Below, piece by piece: positions 1 to 5,527 of a DNA stretch of 5,563 nucleotides. Every line of letters begins with the position of its first letter. The stretch's first letter is position 1. The notes under the pieces were generated by a model. It made no database searches and had not been told where the DNA came from. It worked only from the letters and a program-made list of their open reading frames with translations. The stretch is from assembly GCA_016927635.1 (NCBI GenBank), contig JAFGMJ010000083.1:1-5563 (forward strand), given 5' to 3'. A program made the translations under genes and the position numbers. This DNA is from Actinomycetota bacterium (GTDB lineage: Bacteria; Actinomycetota; Humimicrobiia; Humimicrobiales; Humimicrobiaceae).

Positions 1-2647
1 CTAAAGGGGCAATATTCAATAATCTCTGCATAAAAGGTATATACATTGAAGCCAGGTGAAGACCCTGGGCAGCAAGTATTCCTCCAATCAATATATAATT
101 ATTTTTTACTGGAATTTTAAAAACGGATTCTTTTTCAGAGCGGCAATTAAATACGTGGAAATTTTCAAAAAGGACCATCAGCATAAGTATTATATTCCGT
201 GCTTCATTGACTTCCCGGCCTGTACTTATAAGAAAGAACCATACAGCAGCAGCCACAATGCCCATAAATGCTCCTGAAAGCATTGTCTCCTGTATCATTA
301 ATCTATTAAATATTCCCTCTACAGGTTTTTTTGGCGGTCTTTTCAATACATCCTTTTCCCCTTTTTCAAAAGCAAGCGCTACATCCTGTATTCCATTTGT
401 GACAATATTGAGCCATAGCAGCTGAACTGCAAGAAGAGCCAGCGGCAGCCCCAGAATAATTGTTATAAGGAATAATATTATTTCTGCAATACCCGTGGCA
501 AGTAATAGATAGGTTACTTTTCTTATATTGTCATAAGCAAATCTTCCTTCTTCTATACCTGACACAATAGAAGCAAAACTGTCATCAGTTATAATTATTG
601 AAGCTGTGTCTTTAGTCACATCCGTACCTGAGCCCATGGCTACACCTATATTTGCTTTTTTCAGTGCAGGAGCATCGTTGATTCCGTCACCTGTTACTGC
701 GATGAAATGCCCGAGACGCCTGAATGCTTCAACGATTTTAAGCTTCTGAAGAGGAGTGACCCTTGCAAAAACTTTTTTATCTTTAATAAACCCATCAAAT
801 TCTTTGTCTTTTTCTAAAGAGAGATCATTAAGTTCTTTACCAACAGTGACATCCTTACTGTCAGAAATTATGCCAATCTCTTTTGCTATCGCTCCCGCAG
901 TCAACGGATGGTCGCCTGTAATCATCACCACTTTGATCCCTGCATCTTTACACTCATTTACAGCACTGGCTGTATCCGGCCTTAAGGGATCAATAAAACC
1001 CACGAGACCTAAAAATGTCAGGGGTGGCAGCTTTTTCATGTCTGGTTTTTTCAGCAAAGAGCTGTGCCTGTTTTCGTCAAGGATTCCTTCTGCAATTGCA
1101 ATAACCCTGTAGCCTTTAGCTGTGATCTTGTCGGTATCCTTATATAAAGTTGTTGCATCAATTTTTTGCAGGCTGCTATTTTTTCTTATATTTCTGCACA
1201 TAGGGATAATAACTTCAGGGGCACCTTTTGCAGCGATCATCATGCTGCCTTCTTTTTTATAAATCTTTGCAGAAAACTTAAATTCCGAACTGAATGGTAT
1301 TTCTCCGGCTGTATATACGCTTTCCCTTATTTTTGCAGGGTCAAGCCCACAATTTTGGCTCAGCTTTAAAAGAGCTGTGTCTATTGGATTGCCATCAAAT
1401 TTGGTTTCTTTATTTATGCCTTTTGTGATTATTGCGTCATTGTCAATTACTGCTGCAGCAATAATCGATTCAAACTCCTCAATACAACCCTGTTTTTTTT
1501 CATTGATTTTATTAGATTCCGGGTTTTCTTTGCCGGCATTTGCCTCATCTTTAATAATGAAGCTATTTCCTGAAGAACTGACTATTAGCCTTGCAGATTG
1601 CCTGTTTACAGTAAGCGTTCCTGTCTTATCGCTTGCAATCAGCGTACAGCTTCCGAGGCTTTCCACAGCAGCAAGTTTTCTTACAATCACATTTCTTTTG
1701 GACATACGATTTGTACTTATAGAAAGAGCCACTGTTATTGCGACAGGAAGACCTTCGGGTATCGAAGAAACAGCAAGAGCTGTTATAAGAAGAAAAATGT
1801 CAATATATGGCGTGCCCGTAAAAAACATGATTATACCTATAATTAAGCTTATTCCCAAAACCACAAATCCTATTTGCTTTGAAAATTTTTCCATTCTTAT
1901 TACAAGAGGGGTTTTCACAGATTCTGTTGTATAAACTGATTTTGCTATTCTTCCAAGTTCTGTATGCATACCTGTCCTGGTAACAACACCAATACCTTTT
2001 CCTGTTATTGCTCTTGTGCCTGCAAATGCAATATTTGCACAATTACTGATATCAACATCTTCGTTTACAGCCCCGGTGTGTTTCTCTTCTGGATTGGACT
2101 CGCCGGTAAGAAGTGACTCATCTATTGTAAGATTGCTTGCTTCTATAAGACGCAGATCTGCCGGGATTTTTGAGCCCTGGCTTATAAGGACAATATCACC
2201 GGGTACAAGTTCTTCAGCATATATCCCTGTTCTTTTGCCTTCTCTTATTACCCTTACAGTTATTTTTAGAAAATCCTGCAGTGATGCTGCACTTTTTTCT
2301 GCCCTGTATTCCTGGAAGGCTCCAAGAAAAGCATTTAAAAGAATTATCATAAAAATAAAAGCTGAATCCTTAAATTCCCGGATTATTAAAGATATAGCAG
2401 CTGCCACAATTAGTATATAAATAAGGGGGCTTTTAAATTGATGAAGGATTATTTTCCATAGGCTTAAAACCTGCTTTCCAGGAAGTTCGTTGGAGCCAAA
2501 TTTTTTTTGTCTTGCTAGTGCTTCTTCATTGCTTATGCCATTTCTTCCTGTTTCATATTCATTTATTGTCTCCTCGATTGAAAGCTCATGGCAAAGAAGC
2601 AATTTTTCGGTTTTTTTATAATTATTGTTATTTTCAACAGTTGACAT
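1..2647 (-). CDS. P2-type cation-transporting ATPase (Ca2+-ATPase-like), 3' end cut off by window edge
   Basis: Reading the minus strand from ATG at 2647 gives 882 uninterrupted codons to the window edge. This is an integral-membrane ATP-driven cation pump, most like Ca2+/P2 ATPases. In order it shows: a Cation_ATPase_N region (about 18-58); M1-M2 (about 68-110); an actuator domain with TGES at 181-184; M3-M4 with PEGLP at 297-301; the phosphorylation motif DKTGTLT with acceptor D340; a nucleotide-binding domain with KGAPE at 474-478; TGD at 577-579; GDGINDAP at 653-660; and M5-M6 plus later helices from about 708. Aligned to SERCA, E298, E722, N747, T750 and E828 match E309, E771, N796, T799 and E908. 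N751 replaces D800 and G719 replaces N768, so the ion and its stoichiometry are uncertain. The part matching SERCA M10 is missing, probably the last 30-60 residues. A weak SD precedes the ATG. The gene lies 55 bp behind the dehydrogenase gene and is probably in its operon. Family assignment is firm; Ca2+ specificity is inference. Confidence 0.95.
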   Translation of the reverse strand, partial: MSTVENNNNYKKTEKLLLCHELSIEETINEYETGRNGISNEEALARQKKFGSNELPGKQVLSLWKIILHQFKSPLIYILIVAAAISLIIREFKDSAFIFMIILLNAFLGAFQEYRAEKSAASLQDFLKITVRVIREGKRTGIYAEELVPGDIVLISQGSKIPADLRLIEASNLTIDESLLTGESNPEEKHTGAVNEDVDISNCANIAFAGTRAITGKGIGVVTRTGMHTELGRIAKSVYTTESVKTPLVIRMEKFSKQIGFVVLGISLIIGIIMFFTGTPYIDIFLLITALAVSSIPEGLPVAITVALSISTNRMSKRNVIVRKLAAVESLGSCTLIASDKTGTLTVNRQSARLIVSSSGNSFIIKDEANAGKENPESNKINEKKQGCIEEFESIIAAAVIDNDAIITKGINKETKFDGNPIDTALLKLSQNCGLDPAKIRESVYTAGEIPFSSEFKFSAKIYKKEGSMMIAAKGAPEVIIPMCRNIRKNSSLQKIDATTLYKDTDKITAKGYRVIAIAEGILDENRHSSLLKKPDMKKLPPLTFLGLVGFIDPLRPDTASAVNECKDAGIKVVMITGDHPLTAGAIAKEIGIISDSKDVTVGKELNDLSLEKDKEFDGFIKDKKVFARVTPLQKLKIVEAFRRLGHFIAVTGDGINDAPALKKANIGVAMGSGTDVTKDTASIIITDDSFASIVSGIEEGRFAYDNIRKVTYLLLATGIAEIILFLITIILGLPLALLAVQLLWLNIVTNGIQDVALAFEKGEKDVLKRPPKKPVEGIFNRLMIQETMLSGAFMGIVAAAVWFFLISTGREVNEARNIILMLMVLFENFHVFNCRSEKESVFKIPVKNNYILIGGILAAQGLHLASMYIPFMQRLLNIAPL

Positions 2648-2653
2648 TTTTAA

Positions 2654-2661
2654 CTCTTCTT
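2654..2661 (-). promoter_or_regulatory. Probable ribosome binding site of the cation ATPase
   Basis: On the minus strand AAGAAGAG ends 6 nt before the ATG at 2647. It is a purine-rich but imperfect Shine-Dalgarno sequence. It supports this ATG, which also places the Cation_ATPase_N region at the expected distance from the N-terminus. Confidence 0.5.
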
Positions 2662-2702
2662 AATCTGAAATATTATTTGAAGCCAGACCGGGTAATAAAG
2701 CT

Positions 2703-4040
2703 TTAACTGCAATTTTCAATCAATGAAAAATCTCCAGTTTTTGCAGCTTCCAGCACAGGCAGCATATATCTGTCAATAAATCCCGAGTTAAGCGCAACAG
2801 GCATATTTTTAAGCTTCATTTCAAGCTGAGGGTTTTTTGCGTTTTTAATTGCTTTATCAATATATTTTTGGCTAAATCCTTTGACATCAGACAATCTGGT
2901 GGCAATCCCGGCGCTTTTTAAAAAATTTATCATTGCGCCTGCAACAATTTCTGCAATCTGCCTTGAGGAAAACTCTGACAATTTCAAGCCCATATTTTCT
3001 CCAGAATACAAATTATTCAAGCCGGATCCAAAATCCATATAATCTATAAAAACGGGTGCAATATTGATTAGCTGCCTCCTTATAGCAGGTGCAAAAAATA
3101 CAGTATAGTATGGATTCATCAGCCCGCATGCCCTTCCATGGCTTAAAAAATCCACAAAGGAAAAACTTGTAAGATGCGCACCGTTGGTACCTCCAAGCAT
3201 TATGGCACATCCTCCCAGGTCAGTTCCCAGGCCCACAAGTTCACGGATTTTTAAATCCTTGCCATTTGCGACGGCAGAGCTTAAGTTACTGACTAAAAGC
3301 TTTAATCCTGTAAGAGCAATTTCTTCTATCTTGTTGAATTTTTCAGGTTCGCACTCATAACTGGTCCCATAATAGACTTCAAGCATATGTGATATTCCAT
3401 CAAGAATACCGTCAATTGTCAGGTCCCTGTTCATGCTTTGTGTTACAGAGTAGTCAAAAAGTGCAAAAGGAGGAACTATTGCATCATCTACAATTAACTT
3501 TTTCTGGCCTGTTTTTAAATCTGTTATGTTGGAATATTTTGTAAGATGTGCAGCTGATGATGCAGACATCTGAACTGCAAATACTGCAATAGGCCTTCTG
3601 CCTGTTTTTTTCACTGCCTCTGTCACAGCGCCCGTGCCAAAAAAAGGCTCAATATCACATAAACCAGGAGTAATGCCCGCCAGAATTGAGGCAGCTTTTG
3701 CGCAATCTATGGTTGAGCCACCGCCTGCAGCAATTATAAATTCGGGTTTATGCCTTACAAAATCCCTGTGCATGCGGTGCAAATCTTCCAGGGGGCAATT
3801 CGGTTTTGAAGAGCCGATAACTGCTGCAATTTCTATATTGCTGCCTTTTAATGATTTTAAAAGATTGCCTTTGAATTTTTCAGCCCAGCCAGAAGACGAG
3901 ATCACAAGCACTGCTCTTCTGCCTAACTTTGCAGCAAGCCCGCCTGCCCTGTCAATGCACCCAGGGCCAAATATATAGCTGCCTTTCTTAAAATCAGTTA
4001 AAATCTTTTTAGCTTTATTTTTTAAATCTTCTTTGCTCAT
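2703..4040 (-). CDS. Iron-containing alcohol dehydrogenase family protein
   Basis: This 445-residue protein belongs to the iron-containing (group III) alcohol dehydrogenase family, cytoplasmic NAD(P)-dependent oxidoreductases acting on alcohols, aldehydes or polyols. The N-terminal nucleotide-binding half has the GGGS motif at 106-109 followed by D112 and K115 (GGGSTIDCAKA). The C-terminal helical half has D214-x3-H218 (LDGISHMLE), matching the first two metal ligands of FucO (D196, H200), and SHG at 300-302, matching the last ligand (H277). The region of the third ligand reads TNGAHLTSF (285-293). N286 stands roughly where FucO has H263, while H289 could be a shifted ligand or the counterpart of the catalytic His. 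The segment SHGRACGLMNPYYTVFFAP resembles, from memory, a poorly characterised subfamily in anaerobes. At 445 aa it is longer than classical members (about 380-400). The ATG is the only reasonable start, but no Shine-Dalgarno is visible. Substrate unknown; it probably leads an operon with the cation ATPase. Confidence 0.9.
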   Translation of the reverse strand: MSKEDLKNKAKKILTDFKKGSYIFGPGCIDRAGGLAAKLGRRAVLVISSSGWAEKFKGNLLKSLKGSNIEIAAVIGSSKPNCPLEDLHRMHRDFVRHKPEFIIAAGGGSTIDCAKAASILAGITPGLCDIEPFFGTGAVTEAVKKTGRRPIAVFAVQMSASSAAHLTKYSNITDLKTGQKKLIVDDAIVPPFALFDYSVTQSMNRDLTIDGILDGISHMLEVYYGTSYECEPEKFNKIEEIALTGLKLLVSNLSSAVANGKDLKIRELVGLGTDLGGCAIMLGGTNGAHLTSFSFVDFLSHGRACGLMNPYYTVFFAPAIRRQLINIAPVFIDYMDFGSGLNNLYSGENMGLKLSEFSSRQIAEIVAGAMINFLKSAGIATRLSDVKGFSQKYIDKAIKNAKNPQLEMKLKNMPVALNSGFIDRYMLPVLEAAKTGDFSLIENCS

Positions 4041-4124
4041 AGCAGTAGAACTTTTGTAATATTTTTCTAAATATGCCTTGATGCAGGATTTAAATTATAT
4101 AGACAACGCTTACAGTTCTATGCT
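4041..4124. repeat. Inverted repeat bracketing the dehydrogenase 5' leader
   Basis: The plus-strand sequence AGCAGTAGAACT (4041-4052) abuts the start codon. It is nearly the inverse of AGTTCTATGCT (4114-4124), with one unpaired base. In a minus-strand transcript that starts upstream of 4124, the two arms could pair and enclose the region just before the AUG. If transcription starts from the TATAAT at 4094-4099, the upstream arm would not be transcribed. It could be an RNA stem, a protein-binding repeat or chance. Confidence 0.3.
4094..4099 (-). promoter_or_regulatory. Candidate -10 box for the dehydrogenase-ATPase operon
   Basis: On the minus strand a perfect TATAAT lies 53 bp upstream of the dehydrogenase ATG, in the only gap after the rplL terminator. 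I find no good -35 hexamer at 16-18 bp and no extended -10 TGn. The call therefore rests on the -10 match, the AT-rich setting and the position. In DNA this AT-rich, a chance match is quite possible. Confidence 0.3.
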
Positions 4125-4175
4125 ATTACATAAGGCTGATTTTTACCAATACCATTTTTAAAAACTTCAGCATCA

Positions 4176-4251
4176 AATAAAAAGCATACCGCCTAAATGC
4201 CCGAGCGGCATTTATATGCCCTGACCGGATTACGGTATGCTTTATTTTTTT
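4176..4251 (-). terminator. Large nested hairpin terminator after rplL, probably bidirectional
   Basis: AAAGCATACCG (4181-4191) pairs perfectly with CGGTATGCTTT (4233-4243), an 11-bp stem. The enclosed segment holds a second perfect 7-bp hairpin, AAATGCC (4195-4201) with GGCATTT (4207-4213), loop CGAGC. On the minus strand the stem ends in TTT followed by TTATTTGAT, giving a U-rich tail for transcripts coming from rplL, whose stop codon lies 65 bp upstream. On the plus strand it is followed by seven T residues (4245-4251), an even better tail, although no plus-strand gene precedes it. It separates the ribosomal operon from the dehydrogenase-ATPase pair. Confidence 0.8.
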
Positions 4252-4307
4252 ATCTTTAAGCTTTATTTATCTTTAACACTGAATGAAATAAAATTAAGAC
4301 AAGCTTG

Positions 4308-4766
4308 TTATTTAATTTCTACTTCAGCGCCAGTATCTTCAAGCTGTTTTTTTATTTTCTCTGCTTCTTCTTTGGATACTTTTTCTTTGACAAGTCCCGG
4401 TGCACCGTCAACAAGGTCTTTTGCTTCTTTGAGCCCAAGTCCAGTTATTGTCCTGACTTCTTTAATTACCTGTATTTTCTGTCCGCCTGCAGATTTAAGG
4501 TTTACATTGAATTCAGTCTGTTCTTCAGCTGCTGCTGCAGCTTCTCCGCCGCCTGCTGCCGCACCTGCAGCCGGAGCCGCAACCATTGCTGCGGCGCTTA
4601 CGCCGAATTTTTCTTCGATTGCCTTAACGAGTTCTGAAAGCTCAATAACTGTCATATTCTCTATTGCAGCTAAAATATCCTCACTGGAGAGACCTTTTTT
4701 TGCACTTTCTTTAACTGTTTTTGCTGCTTTTTCTTCAGTTGCTTTTTCTTTTTTTCCTTCTGCCAT
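4308..4766 (-). CDS. rplL: Large ribosomal subunit protein bL12 (L7/L12) with N-terminal extension
   Basis: This is the stalk protein of the 50S subunit. Its dimers bind the C-terminal helix of L10, and its mobile C-terminal domains recruit translational GTPases. The 152 residues divide into a Lys/Ala/Glu-rich extension (1-25), the dimerisation/L10-binding NTD (about 26-59, with [13 protein letters not shown]), an Ala/Gly hinge (about 60-82) and the CTD (83-152). The CTD includes [16 protein letters not shown] at 108-123 and ends EVEIK. Usual length is 120-130 aa, so the extension is the odd part. No ATG, GTG or TTG codon occurs between the first codon and the NTD, and a strong AGGAGG lies 8 nt before the ATG, so the long form appears real. 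It follows rplJ by 100 bp in the same operon and ends before a strong terminator. Product assignment is firm; the role of the extension is unknown. Confidence 0.98.
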   Translation of the reverse strand: MAEGKKEKATEEKAAKTVKESAKKGLSSEDILAAIENMTVIELSELVKAIEEKFGVSAAAMVAAPAAGAAAGGGEAAAAAEEQTEFNVNLKSAGGQKIQVIKEVRTITGLGLKEAKDLVDGAPGLVKEKVSKEEAEKIKKQLEDTGAEVEIK

Positions 4767-4774
4767 TTAATTTT

Positions 4775-4780
4775 CCTCCT
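4775..4780 (-). promoter_or_regulatory. Strong ribosome binding site of rplL
   Basis: A perfect AGGAGG on the minus strand lies 8 nt before the rplL ATG. It is stronger than the site in front of rplJ, which fits the need for several L12 copies per L10. It also fixes the start that gives the N-terminally extended protein. Confidence 0.85.
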
Positions 4781-4798
4781 GAAATATTAAATCTTTTT

Positions 4799-4818
4799 TA
4801 CAAATGATATTCTTTGTA
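4799..4818 (-). repeat. Small hairpin in the rplJ-rplL spacer (promoter-proximal to rplL)
   Basis: TACAAA (4799-4804) and TTTGTA (4813-4818) form a 6-bp stem with an 8-nt loop. On the transcribed minus strand it is followed by an A-run, so it is not a terminator. It could affect mRNA stability or processing ahead of the rplL ribosome binding site, or be chance in AT-rich DNA. Confidence 0.3.
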
Positions 4819-4834
4819 TATTTTATTATTTAAA

Positions 4835-4850
4835 GGCATATTTATATGCC
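4835..4850 (-). repeat. Hairpin just downstream of rplJ, possible weak attenuator or processing site
   Basis: GGCATA (4835-4840) and TATGCC (4845-4850) form a 6-bp stem with a 4-nt loop, 16 bp past the rplJ stop codon. On the minus strand the tail is TTTAAATAATAAAA, too poor in U for an efficient terminator. It may mark an mRNA 3' end or processing site between rplJ and rplL. Nearly the same sequence (GGCATTTATATGCC) recurs at 4207-4220 inside the terminator after rplL. Confidence 0.4.
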
Positions 4851-4866
4851 AAAATAATCTGCAGTA

Positions 4867-5397
4867 TTACCCTTGAGCTTCTTCTTTCTGCTTTCTTACC
4901 GAATCCAGCACAAGAGCAAGATTTCTTGGCACAACGCTTAAAACACTGACAAAGCTTATAAGCGGATTGAGCATAAGGCCAAGCAACTGCGCAAGCAGCA
5001 CTTCCCTTGAAGGAAGAGTTGCAAGTTTTTCAACGCTTGCCCCATCATAAAGTTTTCCCTCCATGATGCCAGCTTTAATTTTAAATGTCTCAAATTCTTT
5101 GCCAAAAATCTTTGCAAGTTTTGCGGCAGATACCATATCCTGTCCGCATACAATCATGCTCGTGGGACCTTTGAATATTTCTTCGAGGTCGATATCTTCA
5201 TATGCCTCTTTTGCAGCTCTTACCGCAAGAGTATTTTTGATTATTCTTAAAGTCGAGTCTATTTCAGATAACCTTGTTCTCATGCTGTAAGTATTTTCGG
5301 CTTTAAGGCCGCTGTGATCTGTAAATATTATGCTTTTTTTCTGTTCAAAGATACCTTTTATATCTTCTACTTTTTTGATTTTATCCTGTCTTATCAA
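4867..5397 (-). CDS. rplJ: Large ribosomal subunit protein uL10 (L10)
   Basis: L10 is the base of the 50S stalk: its N-terminal domain binds 23S rRNA with L11, and its C-terminal helix carries L12 dimers. The 176 residues show the family pattern: an N-terminal helix and SIIFTDHSGL strand (about 5-31), LRIIKNTLAVRAA (50-62), FKGPTSMIV (75-83), FKIKAGIMEGKL (105-116), TLPSREVLLAQLLG (127-140) and a hydrophobic then charged helix to KQKEEAQG. The C-terminal helix region is longer than in E. coli L10 (165 aa) and nearer the length of L10 types that bind three L12 dimers. I chose TTG at 5397 as start because GGGGG lies 6 nt upstream, no in-frame ATG exists nearby and the N-terminus then has normal family length. 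It is first in an operon with rplL and is preceded by an L10-leader-like RNA and attenuator. Confidence 0.98.
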   Translation of the reverse strand: MIRQDKIKKVEDIKGIFEQKKSIIFTDHSGLKAENTYSMRTRLSEIDSTLRIIKNTLAVRAAKEAYEDIDLEEIFKGPTSMIVCGQDMVSAAKLAKIFGKEFETFKIKAGIMEGKLYDGASVEKLATLPSREVLLAQLLGLMLNPLISFVSVLSVVPRNLALVLDSVRKQKEEAQG

Positions 5398-5403
5398 TTC
5401 ATA

Positions 5404-5408
5404 CCCCC
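5404..5408 (-). promoter_or_regulatory. Ribosome binding site deciding the TTG start of rplJ
   Basis: On the minus strand GGGGG lies 6 nt before TTG (5397-5395). An ATG at 5402-5400 is only 1 nt from this site and reads ATG AAT TGA, so it cannot start L10. The spacing and frame favour TTG. Confidence 0.6.
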
Positions 5409-5419
5409 AAAAAAATCTT

Positions 5420-5471
5420 AAATAAAAAATAAAATCGGCCTCAAGAAAAAGGTTTAAACCTTTCAGGCCGA
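5420..5471 (-). terminator. Attenuator terminator in the rplJ leader
   Basis: In the minus-strand transcript UCGGCCU (5471-5465) pairs with AGGCCGA (5441-5435), a 7-bp GC-rich stem. An inner AAAGG/CCTTT stem (5448-5452 with 5459-5463) is capped by a 6-nt loop. The tail just after it is TTTTATTTTTTATTT (5434-5420), the signature of an intrinsic terminator. It lies 23 nt before the rplJ start-codon region and after the L10-leader-like segment. It could instead simply end the upstream transcript (unseen, perhaps rplA), but the competing antiterminator supports a regulatory role. Confidence 0.75.
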
Positions 5472-5527
5472 CATGTATATAAAATCCTGGTCTCTAATAT
5501 TTAATGAATTTTATATCTATCAACCTG
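5464..5527 (-). promoter_or_regulatory. Predicted antiterminator helix of the rplJ leader
   Basis: In the minus-strand transcript CAGGUUGAUA (5527-5518) can pair over 10 consecutive positions, three of them G-U wobbles, with UGUCGGCCUG (5473-5464). The second segment contains the whole 5' arm of the terminator stem, so this helix and the terminator exclude each other. The first segment overlaps the 3' end of the L10-leader core, so ligand binding to the core would be expected to block antitermination. The structure comes from manual pairing, not from folding energies. Confidence 0.6.

Noticed and set aside
56..277. Plus-strand frame of 73 codons at the left edge
   Set aside because: It is antisense to the C-terminal membrane helices of the ATPase, and its translation has no recognisable feature.
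207..2420. Several plus-strand open frames of 70-185 codons (for example 756-1112, 1377-1934 and 2016-2420)
   Set aside because: They lie antisense to the ATPase, whose minus-strand frame is continuous and carries every family motif. Their translations are Ser/Ile/Leu-rich shadows with no recognisable domain.
2648..2702. Possible terminator or promoter between the dehydrogenase and the ATPase
   Set aside because: No inverted repeat with a T-run and no convincing -35/-10 pair was found in the 55 bp.
3634..3978. Plus-strand frame of 114 codons opposite the dehydrogenase
   Set aside because: It is antisense to the conserved NAD-binding half of the dehydrogenase, with no supporting ribosome binding site or domain.
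4520..4590. Low-complexity GCTGCTGC/GCCGCC tract as a repeat array
   Set aside because: It encodes the Ala/Gly-rich hinge of L7/L12, which is normally low in complexity.
4237..4770. Plus-strand frame of 177 codons opposite rplL
   Set aside because: It is the antisense of rplL; its Ala/Ser-rich stretch mirrors the L12 Ala/Gly hinge. It also starts inside the terminator.
4956..5153. Minus-strand frame of 65 codons inside rplJ
   Set aside because: It is an out-of-frame overlap within a conserved ribosomal gene and has no family resemblance.
5394..5402. Two-codon ATG-AAT-TGA as a leader peptide or as the L10 start
   Set aside because: The ATG is only 1 nt from the GGGGG site, too close for initiation, and it is out of frame with L10.
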